NCBI GenBank assembly: GCA_963942565.1
Contig: OZ012700.1
Location: forward strand, 3,774,817 to 3,838,816
From: Maea johnstoni
Taxonomy: Eukaryota; Annelida; Polychaeta; Spionida; Magelonidae
Direction of reading: 5' to 3'
Length of the DNA: 64,000 nt
The position numbers and the translations under genes were made by a program. The notes beneath the pieces were generated by a model that saw only the letters and a program-made list of their open reading frames with translations, searched no databases and was not told where the DNA came from. Within the stretch, counting starts at the first letter, position 1. The number at the start of each line of letters is the position of its first letter. Shown here piece after piece: positions 24,516 to 36,789 of the stretch.

Positions 24516-24913
24516 GCCAAGCATCCTAACTGCGTCTTTAGATCCCAAGAATCCAACAACTCGGCACAAAATAAAAGCTAGAAATCAGAATAAAGAAAAA
24601 TGGGATTTGTTCATTTTATGGACAAGCCAGTCTCTGCACATGGATTTCCTAGCATATTCTATTGATCTTTAGATCTAAATGACACCCAGCACACTTTAGG
24701 CAAAGGTTCCGAGTGCCGTGACCACCATGCTTCTCTGAGAACTGGAAAGTAAGTCTTTCTGAACTGTGTTTATCCAGCTCGGCTGCTACAGCAGGGAAAT
24801 AAATCAGTTTTGATTACAGTATGCCTAAGCCCTCTTAGTGACTGATTGTAGTCTCATATTGATCCCAGACCCTGCTCAACTACTGGGCTCTCTATAATAT
24901 GGCCTCTACACCA

Positions 24914-25040
24914 TTGCTACCCTACAGGCAGGGTTCTCTGAGCACTACCCTACAAGCAGGGTTCTCTGCAACCCTACAGTCAGGGTTTTCTGCTACCCTA
25001 CAGTCAGGGTTCTCTGCAACCCTACAGGCAGGGTTCTCAT
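24914..25040 (+). repeat. ~24-bp minisatellite, five copies
   Basis: CTACCCTACAG(G/T)CAGGGTT with CTCTG, repeated with small variation. Confidence 0.85.
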
Positions 25041-25124
25041 ATTGATCCCAGACCATCCAATACCAATAATTTAAACCAAGTGCCAAAACTAAGAGATGAC
25101 CAAGGGACCTGTCATGGTACCTGC

Positions 25125-25240
25125 AAGGTCTTAGATGATACCACTCACTACTCATGGTCTCTCACCACTGCCTTGGTACAACTCTGATTACAGCCATGTG
25201 ACAAAGTTGCCAGTGACCTTAGGTTGAATTATCGTCTAGA
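25125..25240 (+). mobile_element. tRNA-derived SINE, decayed
   Basis: AAGGTCTTAGATGATACCAC, CACTGCCTTGGTACAACTCTG and AAGTTGCCAGTGACCTTAGG follow the SINE order with many changes. Confidence 0.5.
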
Positions 25241-26147
25241 TGTTACTTCCAGTATCTGATGATAGATGGCGCAAATAGGAGCCAACTTTAATATCAAGCA
25301 GAAGCTAAAACATGGCAGAACAACTGCATTTATACAACACAAAAAGAAGAACATAATCAATATTCATGAGTATTTAGGACCTCAAAGGTTTATAAACAAT
25401 GATCCACCTTTGCCTAAAACCATTATGGTTAGGGAGAGCTCGGAATAAAGGAACCCCTTCAGTCATTAGAGACGTCCACAAACAAATCTCTGTTCAGAGT
25501 TAGCACACAGCTAGGCGGTTTGGACCAATCAGAAGCCAGCATTGCCGTGCTCTATTTTTCATAAAATACTGCAAGAGTGCTCTATGAGAATCCACAGAGA
25601 CCCATTGTATTACTATGAGAATGCACAGTAATAAAATAGGGCAAAAACAAACAGTTGGTCATGCTAGACCAATCAGAAGCCAGCATTGTAGTGGACACTG
25701 AGTGCTAAATGTGTTAGAGTACTTCACTCATGTTTTATGTTCATCAAACCAACTCGCTAAAGCTCGTGGTTTAATTTCCATAAAACACTCTTTCCATCCT
25801 CTAACCTATACAGAGGGGTGTAAGCAGCTTTAAAAGCTATTGATATCAAGGTTCAGGGTCGTGTTTCAGCCCAAGAACCTATCACTTAGGCAAACTGGGC
25901 CATGCGGCCAGCACATGTCTAAATACTCGCACCACACCGGCTAGCATATGGGTAAATACTTGTATCCACACCGGTCAGGGATTGAGGCTTTCCGACACTG
26001 GCAAGATGTTGACAGAAGCCTTCTATGTGAATAGTCAAGCTATTCTAAGCTAACACAAGTAATTAAATACTTGCACACGCAGAGTAGGGACAGAGAGTGG
26101 GGAGATGGGGCACACCGAAGTGGATTTAGGCTCACACTGCAAGTATC

Positions 26148-26283
26148 ATCAGAGAGTACTCAGCTAAAGCTATCCAGTGAATACCAACATGACAGGGTTT
26201 AATAAATAGATGGTTTTCAAAAAATTGTTGCGTCCTTACTTGTAAGTGCTTTGGACCAAAGTAGCCTCAGCATTGGAAGGGCC
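26148..26283 (-). mobile_element. TTAA-bounded miniature element, family A, one end only
   Basis: Interior plus the CCTCAGCATTGGAAGGGCC end; the TTAA itself is lost. Other partial copies are at 4837-4902 (cut by the N gap), 12898-12956 (right end only) and 14573-14689 (minus, cut by a SINE). Confidence 0.6.
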
Positions 26284-26567
26284 AGTATTTAGTTCTCACA
26301 GTGCAGGATACTCTAATTTTTCAGGTTTTAACCTTTTTAAACGTTAAACACCAGAACACCTACACAATACTTCATTCTAGCTGATAAGAGTTAATATAGA
26401 GATATATACAGTTTCGCCTGTAGTAGGGCCACTCGTGACCACACATAAACATGGCAGCACGGGATCTGGAACAGCTTGTTCTCAGCTGTTACGCTCTCTT
26501 ATAGCCAGGTTACATAAATCTTCAGCTTTCCAGATTTTTTTCATCATTCCATAAACAAAGCTCCTGC

Positions 26568-27062
26568 ACAACTTCTGACAAGTATATAGCTTCTTACTGG
26601 TGGTGGTGGCAGTGGCGCGGGAAGGTCTGCTGGGTGCACGGTGGCACAGTGGTATGTACCACAGTAAATTGGGCAGGAAGGAGAGATTATCTTTCCTGTA
26701 CATGTACCAATATGAGATTAGACTAGCTTCAAGTTAGTTACAAGTATGTACAGTCTGAGCATGGCAGGCTCAGGGCTCCCTCTCATAGGTATTGCCTGGA
26801 TTTCAACTTCTGACAAGTATTGCATCTTACTGGAGGTGGTGGTGTTGGCCTGGGAAGGTCTGCTGGGTGCATAGCGGTATACAGTGGTACGTACCAGAGT
26901 AAATTGGGCAAGAAAGAAAGATCATCTTTTCTGTATTACCAATATGAGATTAGACTAGCTTCAAGTTAGCTGTAGAGTCTGTTCATGGCATGCCCAAGAC
27001 TTGAGACTCCCTCTCAGAAGTATTGCCATGATTTCAACTTCTGACAAGTATCGCATCTTAGG
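26568..27062 (+). repeat. ~236-bp tandem duplication, two copies plus a stub
   Basis: TTCTGACAAGTAT at about 26572, 26809 and 27039. GGGAAGGTCTGCTGGGTGCA, TAAATTGGGCA and GATTAGACTAGCTTCAAGTT are shared by the first two. Confidence 0.88.
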
Positions 27063-27094
27063 ACTGGTAACAAGGCTAGGGATGGGATAAGATA

Positions 27095-27119
27095 GGGGGG
27101 GGGGGGGGGGGGGGGGGGG
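27095..27119 (+). repeat. 25-base G tract
   Basis: Uninterrupted G; a strong quadruplex candidate. A second run of 18 G follows 13 T at 40453-40483. Confidence 0.95.
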
Positions 27120-27123
27120 CAAG

Positions 27124-27330
27124 AGGGTCTGTTCTGGTTGTGGTGAGGGTATGAGTCAGGGGTTCGGTATGGCCTGGAGGGGTGCTGGGTCATATGTCTA
27201 TCTAAGGATAACTGGGATCTCCGTATGGACTTCTGAGCAGGAACATTATCCACTTCAAGAATTTCATCTCCATGTACAACAACAGGTGGCGGGGAAAGCA
27301 ACTTACCCAACAGGGTTTGATTTATAAGTG
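27124..27330 (-). mobile_element. Possible Ty3/Gypsy pol 3' remnant
   Basis: The minus strand has a stretch reading LSPPPVVVHGDEILEVDNV followed by a basic region. It resembles the chromodomain-proximal end of Ty3/Gypsy integrases (PPP-x-x-VxGxxxxEVxxI). It is short and isolated, and abuts a 25-base G tract on one side and an hAT-like repeat on the other. This is a weak call; chance similarity is possible. Confidence 0.25.
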
Positions 27331-27334
27331 AGGG

Positions 27335-27492
27335 TGTTGCTATCTCAATTTCAAGCGAGTAATTGAACATTTCTTTAGCCCTAATGTGATTCCCATGAAA
27401 TTGCATTGCATAATATTGTGTCATGCCTTTTCTCAATAAGAATTTAGAATAAACTGTATGTTTTGATGCCCAGACGCCCTGCTGGCTAAGAC
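27335..27492 (+). mobile_element. CAGGGTCTTAGCC-family element, 3' half
   Basis: The interior landmarks (TTTCAAGCGAGTAATTGA, ATTCCCATGAAATTGCA) are followed by the family end CCCTGCTGGCTAAGACCATG. A further short end piece lies at 27670-27716. Confidence 0.55.
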
Positions 27493-27989
27493 CATGGACT
27501 CAAAACGCTATCACATCATATTCTTTTCTTCCTTATCTGCGGTTGATACATTCCTTGAATAGCATCAATATTTCATTCTGGTCCTGCACTAATTCAGGCC
27601 TATGTGGGATCCAATCAAAATTGGCACTAGGAAAATCATCACAAAAATGATGCATTATTTTTATGGTTTAGCTGTCCAAATGATGCTTGAACACCCTGCT
27701 GTCAAAGACTCTGGACTCTAAACGCTATCACATTTGTTTCTTCCTTACCTGTGGTTGATGCATTCCTTGAACAGCATCAATATTTCATTCTGGACCTGCA
27801 CTAATTCAGGGAGCCAATCAATCCCTATGTGTATTCCTAATGGCTGCCTTGCATGCCAACATGTACTCAAGTCAGGCCGACCATGCTTTACACTAGCCAC
27901 ACACTAATATCTCACCTTCTTTCTAAGCACAGGTTATTTAGGTAAAACACTTCAAAGGGACTGAAAGTATTTCATCTTTATTCTCTCAG

Positions 27990-28495
27990 AACTGCATATA
28001 TACAGGAAACCACTTCAATGGTAATGATGTTCACTAATAAATTAGTCTATTTTTACCCCTTTGAACTGCATATATACAGCAAGGTAGACCACTTCAATGG
28101 TAATGATGCAAACTAATAAATTAATCCTTTTTTCCCCTTAGAACTGCATATACAGATAAGCCACTTCAATGGTAATGATGCTAACTAATAAATTAATCCT
28201 TTTTCCCTTTAGAACTGCATATACAGGTAACCACTTCAATGGTAATGATGCTAACTAATAAATTAAACCTTTATCCCTTATTACTAGAAATGCATACAGG
28301 TAAACTACTTCAAAGGAAATGATCAATGCTAACTAATAAATTAAACATTTTTCCCCTTAGAACTGAATATACAGGTAAACTACTTCAAGGCTAATAATTC
28401 TTACTAATAAATTAAACATTTTCCCCCTTAGAACTGCATATAAAGGTAAACCACTTCAACGGTAATGATGCTAACTGATAAATCAAACATTTTCA
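27990..28495 (+). repeat. ~70-bp tandem array, seven copies
   Basis: AACTGCATAT-like starts at 27990, 28074, 28142, 28213, 28288, 28361 and 28432. Each holds CACTTCAATGGTAATGATG and ACTAATAAATTAA. Confidence 0.92.
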
Positions 28496-28709
28496 CTCTC
28501 AGTGCAGTCTCACTTTTCTGATCTTTGTTTTAAGTATACACCTATCTATCCAATGATCGCTGCAAGCAGTTTTAACTATGCTACCAATATATGAGACTAT
28601 GAGAGGTAGGAATACAGCATCTGCCTAACTTGGCACAAATAAAGGGAGAGGCACAAAAGGAAGGGGTTAAATTTCCTATAAGGGAGGGGTATCCTCTAAA
28701 ACTGGTTCA

Positions 28710-28992
28710 CAAGGTCTTAGCCAAGATTAACAAACAGGGTGAACATTTTGGGCATCCTATTTTTCAAGGGAGATCACAATATACTCAATATTACAGCCAT
28801 AAACATGTATTTATTTATTGAAATAAGGTATACTATCCTCATCATAGGAATTGTATTGATGTGGGAAAAATCCAAATGTTGGAAATTGACATTTTAAGAA
28901 ATTTCTCATTGAAAGATTTGGGTGTCCTGAATGGAGATTTTTGAGGGTTTGGGTGTCAAAATGATACCCAGATGACCTGCAGGCTAAAACTG
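28710..28992 (+). mobile_element. CAGGGTCTTAGCC-family element, near-complete
   Basis: It starts CAAGGTCTTAGCCAAG and ends CAGGCTAAAACTG. The flanks CTGGTTCA and CTGGTACC match at 6 of 8 positions, consistent with a decayed hAT duplication. It contains the family interior (GGGAGATCACAATATACTCA). Confidence 0.7.
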
Positions 28993-29320
28993 CTGGTACC
29001 AGTGGTAAAATACAGGCCTACTGTTCTGCACTCAATCCAAGAGCCATACTGATATTACCCAGAATGCACTGCAATCAATGATCACCTGAATAGGTGCTAA
29101 GAACATGGCATTTATGAACAATAGTATGACCTTTCTCGCAACATAATCATTACCAATGCTGGCTAATAGTGTGATTTTATTGATGGATTACACCTAATAC
29201 ATATACGCATATTGGCATGGGACCCAAGGACATTGGAGGATTGGTAATACTATACATGTATACATGGTATCTACAAGTATATAATGATGTATGTCAAGGA
29301 CACAGACTCAGCTGCTGCTT

Positions 29321-29690
29321 CAGGGACTTAGCCAGGTCACCCATCCTGCCTGTCTTTTAAACAGTAAGTTTCCTGAAAAAAAAATCCTTCTTGGACAGTC
29401 AAATATTTCAGTGAAGAATTCAATTCTGACCTTTGGGGGGTAATCACCAAATATTTAAATATTAATATTATATACCAGCTACATTTAATAGCCAATTGTG
29501 TCCAAAGGGCCAATAATTCGGGCAATTTACACTTCAGCCATGTCTTAGAAGTTGGGTTGTTAGAAATATATTTGGTTTTTACCCACAAAAAATTCATAAT
29601 GATAAATTTTTCATAGAATTTTTTGCATGTCTGGAAAGGAGATTTTCAGGAAACTAGCCTGTCGGAAAAACAGACTATACCAGTCCTTGT
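29321..29690 (-). mobile_element. hAT-like element, GACCTGTCC family
   Basis: It runs from AGGGACTTAGCCAGG through CCTGCCTGTCTTTTAAACAG to AACAGACTATACCAGTCCTTG, sharing the 'gacctttggggg...atcaccaaat' interior with the copy at 3509. No reading frame is present. Confidence 0.55.
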
Positions 29691-30027
29691 TAGGTCGCTG
29701 ACCTCAATAACTCATTGAATGTCAGCATTGAGAATATCTTTCCATCTCTGAACTGGTTGTTGGCCACTTCCATTGAGAATCATAGCATCTCTAAACATGC
29801 TCCGGGAGAGCGGCACTGAATGCTAAGTTGGGAGCGTTGCTGGTGGAGGGGATGGAGGGGTAACGCTATTTCCCCCCAGGATGCTGCGGGATGACGTTAC
29901 CATTCTGGCTGTAATCCTGATTGCCTGCGTCCAGTCGTTAGTGGAGTAGGGCCTTACTTATCCAATCAATTTGCCAGTTACATGCTGACAGCCATTCTCC
30001 GATAGCAGGCGCCAACAGCTACTCCTG

Positions 30028-30395
30028 CATGTATCTCGGCCCACAGAATAGCAATGGCATGTAACTACAGAGGCAGGATTACCAAACTGGGTGCATAAAA
30101 TTGCCCGATATTTAATTTTTGGGGTATCCAGGGTATACAGCTTTTTTCTTCATGTATCTGGGCCCACAGAAGAGCAATGGCATGTAACAACTACTGGCAG
30201 CATTTTAGCCAGGATTAACAAACTGGGTGCCTAAAATTGCCCGATATTAGATTTTTGGGGTATCCAGGATGTACAGCTTTTTCTGCATGTATCTCGGCCC
30301 ACAGAATAGCAACGGCATGTAACAACTACTGGCAGGATTTCACCCAGGATTAACAAACTGGGTGCCTAAAATTGTCAGATATTAACTTTTTAGTG
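30028..30395 (+). repeat. ~125-bp tandem repeat, three copies, seeded with hAT-like end sequence
   Basis: CATGTATCT(C/G)GGCCCACAGA at 30028, 30151 and 30286, each followed by GGATTAACAAACTGGGTGC from the CAGGGTCTTAGCC family. The family's end appears to have been amplified along with flanking DNA. Confidence 0.85.
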
Positions 30396-30560
30396 TCCTA
30401 TATTTTAGGGGAGATCACAATATACTCAGAAAACAACCATAATTTGTTGAAATGATGCATATCTTATATACCATTATATATGGACTTTCCATGAAGATGA
30501 AACTAATAAAATTATATGCTTAAAATTGACGTTTAAAGAAATTCTAGACAGAATGTTCCA
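30337..30560 (+). mobile_element. CAGGGTCTTAGCC-family element, 5' half, continuing from a tandem array
   Basis: ACCCAGGATTAACAAACTGG and GGGGAGATCACAATATACTC are clear family sequence, fading near 30560. The first part of this element is repeated in the array 30028-30395. Confidence 0.55.
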
Positions 30561-30603
30561 TGAAAACCATACTCTCCCATCCCCTTCCCACCCAATTTCC
30601 ATT

Positions 30604-30696
30604 TTAACCCTTCCAATTTGCTAAGGCTATTCTATACTTTTTTTGCATAATGAATTTTGTATTAGCAATTTTAGCCACCACCAGTAAAAGGGTTAA
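30604..30696 (+). mobile_element. TTAA-bounded miniature element, family A, internally deleted (93 bp)
   Basis: Both TTAA ends are present (TTAACCCTTCCAATTTGC and CAGTAAAAGGGTTAA), with most of the interior missing. Confidence 0.65.
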
Positions 30697-31309
30697 TATG
30701 TACCTAACATATACTGCTATCATCTGACCCACTAACATTCCCATTATTTCTTCTGGGCCAGCTCTGAGATTACGTTCATGTTTTTGTACCCCAGTATCTC
30801 ACCGTGACCTGGAACAACCCTCACTTATACAGTGAGGGGAGAATGATCTGCCAGTCAGATATAGGATTTCAAAGAGACTTAACTCTTACCATCCCCACCA
30901 GCTCCTACGTATTAACCCACTCATGTCTGTGACCACCAGAATCAGCAGGGCTCAAAATTAAGTATTCCACACATTCGCTAAGCTCACCAGAAATGTTGCG
31001 TTTCAGTGATAACAGACTGGTTGGTACCTATATGTCATTAACAGCTACCTTACTGCTTATAACATATGGGTACCAAACAGGGTGTGTTTATCCAGCAAAA
31101 TATACTTCTTGTATGAAGCTTGGCAGTGGTGAGAAGTAGAGAATACTGGTGTAATTGTCCTGGAACGACCCTTACTTATACAGTGAGGCCTGTGAGGGGG
31201 ACTAGTCTGCCAGTCATATAGAATTTCAGAGGCCTTACTCTTATCATCCCCACTAGCTCCTACATATTAACCCCTTCACATCTTTGGCCACTAGAAACCA
31301 CATGTAAAT

Positions 31310-31450
31310 TCAGGGCTCGAAATTAAGGGGTTTACTAGGGAGCCCAATTGCACCTTCAGAAGCAACTTAAGGATGCTGTGTAAAGAAACTTGTACATCTT
31401 TTGACTCCTGCAGAAATTTGAGGCAGCCAGAGGAGAATTCAGTGGACCCC
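31310..31450 (+). mobile_element. hAT-like miniature element, CAGGGCTCAAAATTAA family, truncated
   Basis: TCAGGGCTCGAAATTAAG starts the copy, followed by GGGAGCCCAATTGCACCTTC and the TTGTACATCTTTTGACTCC stretch. A stub of the same family (GCAGGGCTCAAAATTAAG) lies at 30947-30965. Confidence 0.55.
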
Positions 31451-31795
31451 TGAGCTCTCGGCTCCAGCTCATTTCCAAGCATGATATTGCTAATTAATAT
31501 CTTTGAGAGAGTATTTTCTGAGAAATACATACATGTACATGAAGAAGAAATGTTGATCAATCCGAACTATACTCTCTCAAGACTAGTGTCAACTGGACCT
31601 ATGATACTGATCGCAATAAATTCTAATAATTAATTAAAGTATAATTTCAAACAATAATTGAAAGAGAAGTTGATTAGTGGTTGAGTGACAATTCTTGTAA
31701 TGTTTTTTTTTTCAAAAGCTCATTTCATTCATTATATATAGCTATCATCAAAATAGCCAATGGGCAATTTTGGCTGCTACAAACATGGATGGTTT

Positions 31796-32005
31796 TTAAC
31801 CCTTATAAATGCTACTGGTGGATAATTTGGCCAACACAGAATGATGCAGAACTCCTAAAAAACACCTGGGTACTCTTCGGATAGTACTCAACACCATCCA
31901 ATGAATACCACATATATATGACACTGACAGGGTTAAGATAGTTTTCAAAAATCTTTGCATCTGACATGCTTTGGACGAATGTAGTCCCAGCATTGTAAGG
32001 GTTAA
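31796..32005 (-). mobile_element. TTAA-bounded miniature element, family A
   Basis: Minus-oriented copy from TTAACCCTTATAAATGCTAC to CAGCATTGTAAGGGTTAA. Complete. Confidence 0.72.
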
Positions 32006-34899
32006 GTGATCTAAATGGGCAGTGGACACTAGGCTCTCTTTATCCCTCTTCAGTTCAGGGCCGGCAGGATTATGTATATTGGCAAGGCAGGACCATGTGT
32101 CAACATAAAGAGCCCATGGCTCTCTCAGCAGTCTTATTCCAGGGAAAGATACCAGACTAAAACAGTCATGATAGCCATGATATCACTGCATCTCAATACG
32201 GTACTGGGCATATATACGGTCAGGCAGGGACTCGTTTGACACCGGGTATCCAAAATGGGCCATCGTAAAAAATTCCTCATTTTCAGGGGAAATGTGGATA
32301 TATCTAGATTACCACCGCCACCAAGTATTTGATACAAACATATTTAGGTGATATCTTTTGGGCAGAAACACTGAAGGAAAATATTTGAATTTCATTTTAT
32401 GGTAAAAAATATTTATCATTACCTAAGCTTTGCAAGACTTGCTAGGTTATGAACTATACATGTTAAACTGTTTTATGATTCTAGCATAGGGGCCGAATGT
32501 CCAAATAATGGTTTGCATTTTAATAAATCATGCAGAATCCAGGGGTGCACAAAGTATGTAATAATTTAACTGCCACAGCATTAACACAGTATACAATATG
32601 TACACAATAACATTGTCCTTAGACCTCTTTTCAAAAACAGGATTTGGAAATCAATAAAAAGACACAAACAAAAGTCAAATTGAATACAACTCACGACAGT
32701 CTAACTGTAATTACAGTCAGGAAAGTGCTCATAATAAATACAATGCATGTTTCAAATCTGTGGCCTCTTTTGTTCATATGGCTTTGAGCTTGTGATGGAG
32801 CAGTTGTGCTGGCCTCCAGCTAAATGCAGTAAATGTTCAGTGCCCTTGAGCAGCGCCACAAAGTATCGATTCAAGTATCGATGATAGGTGTTTTTTTCAT
32901 GTTCAGCATTACCATCACATACACAATACCAGCAAGGCAGTAGTAACCATATTTATACTGTGTAAATTTCATAATGCATTCAGATGCCGCAAGTCAACCA
33001 AACACCACAATACTAAATTTATAAGGTGCACACTAGATCTGGAAGCATATATATGTATACAGGCAGAAATTCTGAGATTTTAGTGAAATGACAGGCTTAG
33101 CAAAGCATGGCTAGTGCTATATAATCCTGCATGAAACATCTGTAGTCAAAACAGTTTCTCAAATTGTATCCTAGTAATGCAGTCTAAATGGGTTACCTTA
33201 ATCTATACTCTAGGAGAACAAAGTGCAAAACTGGTACATATGTTAGTAATTTCAAGTGTCAATAACATATATATAACATTATACCTGGAATTGGAGTAGC
33301 GAAATATCACTAATACACCCAAAATGAAAGTATTTTGGATGTAAATAATAATTGCAAATCAATCATACGAAAAAATTGAGAAAAAAATAATCTAGAAATG
33401 TTCTCTTTTAAACATAGAAATTAATCTCAGCATTTATAATAGAGATACCCAGCATACCCAGAGACAATCAGTTTCAAAATGTAGAAAAGAACACTGAAGA
33501 GGTACAAAACAAAGTAAATGAATAATAATAATTAGTTAATTATACAGCAGATTAATTGTACATTATGGATGAGACCTCAATGACTGTATGGAAGGTTGAC
33601 ACTTTTTCTATTACCTTCAAAACAATTCATTATTGTCTTACTCTCTTACATTGACCAGATATTAAAAAATTCATTTTTTTTTCTTCTTGTATGAACTCGG
33701 AAGTAATTGTAAATTGTAGTTTAGCAAAACCACACTAATTATAAAGGACTTTTTGACAATTGCATTTCTTTTTTGCAAGATCAACTATCTTTACTCTTCA
33801 TAAACAAGTATTCAACACAATGTGGCAAACAAACCTCAAGAACATATAATAATAATAATATACACAAAATGCAATCTTTAGTAAGTTTCCGACACCCACA
33901 AAACTCCATCACAAAAAGACCGCTCCATAACAGCCAGTTAATGATAAACCCCTACCAAATGTCTGGAATAAAATTCCTAGGATTTTCTTCAGAAAATCCC
34001 TGGATTTTCTCTGGACAATCCCTGGATTTTCCAGGAAGTCTCAGCAGCATTTGGTAAGGGAGAGTAGCCAACAGTACAGAACCACTACAGGCCACAAAAC
34101 CACTGTGCACAAAAACACTTCTCAAATCTAGGTTTACAAATGCAATAGCTATGAAAGGGTGCTTCACCAAAAAACCCAGTGGGTTCAGGATGCAACTGGT
34201 GCCTATCAAGATTGGGCTAGTTGTAATTTAAAGCATATCACACTCGAGCATTTCAATGGTAGGAAAAAATGCAAACATACCCCCAATCCCTAATTTTTTT
34301 CTTGTTTTAAGAGTATTCTTTAAATGGTCTTTATTTCATTGAAATGAAAACAACAAAACCATAAATTCTTGAAAATATTATTTATCATCTTATTTATGTA
34401 AGAAAACTTTTTGAATGTTTTTGTTCATTTCATTTACAAGTTTTAGGAAATGAAGCCAATTGACTTCATACAATTTCCCATTTGAAATACTAGTTTTTAT
34501 ATTCAACAAAATAAAATCTTCAATTACATGAATAAATCATAAACAAAAAATCATTACTTCAATTTTTTCAAAGTTTTCCTTCTGATATGCTATTCTTATA
34601 TTAATCGAAATAAAAGTACTAAAATTTTGATGTTTTCCTTCTGACATCTTAGTTTTTATGTTCATTGAAATAAGATGTTGATATTTGCATTTATTTCCAG
34701 GTATTTCCGGGGTCATTCCGAGAGTGGGCTAAGTGGGGTGTTCTACCATGACCAACTCCATGCGTCCAGCCAGTGCTGGGGTGCAGGTATAAACAAGGTG
34801 GATGAGGCAAGGCTAAAACTGTGTTGGCTAAATCATATCTGACTTATTCCATCTCTGGTTATTACTAGAAATATTCACTTACAGGCTCTACCGATAAAA
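32006..34899. other. No gene recognised
   Basis: Largely AT-rich and unique-looking. AATCCCTGGATTTTC is repeated three times at 33970-34040 (about 22-bp spacing). A short CAGGGTCTTAGCC-like piece is near 32220-32330. Confidence 0.5.
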
Positions 34900-35130
34900 G
34901 GGTCTTAGCCAGGATTTTAAACCTGCCTGTCTGAAGCAGCAATTGGAAAATTCTGCACGTCCAGAATTAGCTACTCTGCAACGTCAAATCCCTATATCAA
35001 TTACATTAAAAAGACAAATGTGTCAAAAAGGGCTATTTACCCGTCACCCATGTCTTGTAAGATAGTTTCTTTATCAGTCAAAAAGTAGTAATCGCAAATT
35101 TCGTCATAGAATTTTTTTTATCAAAATATC
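34900..35130 (+). mobile_element. hAT-like element, GACCTGTCC family, 5' half
   Basis: It starts AAGGGTCTTAGCCAGGATTT and runs through CCTGCCTGTCTGAAGCAGCA and CCATGTCTTGTAAGATAGTT, ending near TAGAATTTTTTTTATC. The far end is missing. Confidence 0.5.
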
Positions 35131-36789
35131 TTTGAGAAAATATTTGAAATGTTTTTCAGTAAAATATTACCATTACAAACAACCAGGAGATGGAACCACT
35201 CAGAACTCAATGGCAACACTATGTAATTATCATTCTAGGTAGTACAAGGAACCGTCAATAGGGGGAGCTCACTCACACACACAGGTGAGCCAACTTACCC
35301 AAGCAGCTCTGTTCCTGTTCAGAAGCCGATCGCTCTGTAAAGCAGCAACCATGTGGTTATGAGTTATTATCATTTCTCAACGACCATATAAAAACATAGT
35401 AATAATGCGATAATGGAAAGAAAATAACAGAACAAAGAAACAAACAATAACTTGTGTACACACATCTGGTATTTTCAATGAGTGTAGGGTCCATAAGTCA
35501 CATTGTAAGTGCAAAATGAGCTTGTAATTTACTTAAAAGTTGAAGGACAATGAACCCATTAGCCACAAAATTAATTAGGTACCCCTTTTCTCAAATGCTC
35601 TTTGATGGAAAAATAAGGAATCATAAGCTTTTAATATCTGAAAGAACCCCAAGTCCCTAGCAAATGCACCTCTACTTGTATTTATATTTTCTCTAGGAAA
35701 ATGTTAGAAAATGCTTTTCACTAACAAAAGTATTCAGAAAATATCCTCCTAATCTTATTTCAAATTATGTAATACAGCACTATATACTGAAATGATAGAT
35801 CAATTTGGCTAAATTTCTATTAGCAAGAAGTTATACATGTGTGGTAGCTTCCATAAATCCATTAAAATTGAGTAATTGACCCAGCCCATTTTTATAGTTA
35901 TTCCCTTAAAAACAATAGCTTGGAAGACGACTGCTTGGAGCAAATATATGTAGGCATTTTTCCTATTCATGACTAATATTTCATGCATACCTTCTATGGG
36001 GAACAGGAGCCGAATAGGGTCTATTTGCCTCCATTTGGATCATATATTACCAAACAAAAGACCTTTGTTATGAGTAAAGATTTCTGCTCCTGCTGCTCGG
36101 CTTATAGCAGTAATACACAAACACCGATTGTTTTAGACTTACAGAAATGGGATATTCCATAGTAGTTATTGAGCTCAATACGCAGCAAAATAAGCCAAGT
36201 ATAAAGTGACCCAACAAAGAGGACTGGTTCAAAGTGAATATCAACAAAAGCTACCGCCTACCAGTGAGCGAAGACTATCGATACTGCGTGCATTATACAC
36301 ATCAACAATCAGCAGTCAATATCAGGAATCTACCCCAACTCTGTATACAAAATGCAATTTCAAGTCAGCTTATACATAACTAATGCCTATAAAATATTGT
36401 TTACAAGTTTCCCGTAAGGCCTGAAAAAAAATTTGGATTATTATTTTTTTCTCAAAAAATGCATGTTTCATGCATGCATGTTTTATGTTGATTGAGAGTT
36501 GAAAGGACAGAAAAAACTTTTGCAGACACAAAGCCTTTATGGGGAATTTTTACTGGACTTGGGGCCAGCGGTTCATTGTTAGCATCAGGCCCCGACCAAG
36601 CAGTGATGATAAACACGACGCCACCTGGTGGATACCAGACACACTTCAAGTTCTTTACACTCAGCCCACTCACTATCAGTGAAGGAAGCCACTAATTACA
36701 CTGAGAGCACTAATTACACATCTTGTACGTGTACGAAATGCCACCATGTGTGTTTATCACAAACCGGTACAGAACAGGAAGGTACAAAA
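35131..36789. other. No gene recognised
   Basis: 36410-36520 shares GCATGTTTTATGTTGATTG and AAAAAACTTT with 11490-11545, an unclassified repeat. 36526-36695 is open on both strands but matches nothing I know. Confidence 0.45.
36619..36631 (-). promoter_or_regulatory. CTCF-like motif
   Basis: The complement of CGCCACCTGGTGG is one base from the CCACCAGGGGGCG core. It lies about 2.5 kb from the similar site at 39134, in the opposite orientation. Confidence 0.25.

Noticed and set aside
27990-28495. Regular ~70-bp periodicity resembling a CRISPR array
   Set aside because: Units are whole-unit tandem copies without unique spacers, in animal nuclear DNA.
36492-36695. Possible plus-strand exon after a ttttgcag acceptor-like site
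   Set aside because: The opposite strand is equally open, the acceptor lies in a repeat, no donor is evident, and no domain is recognised.
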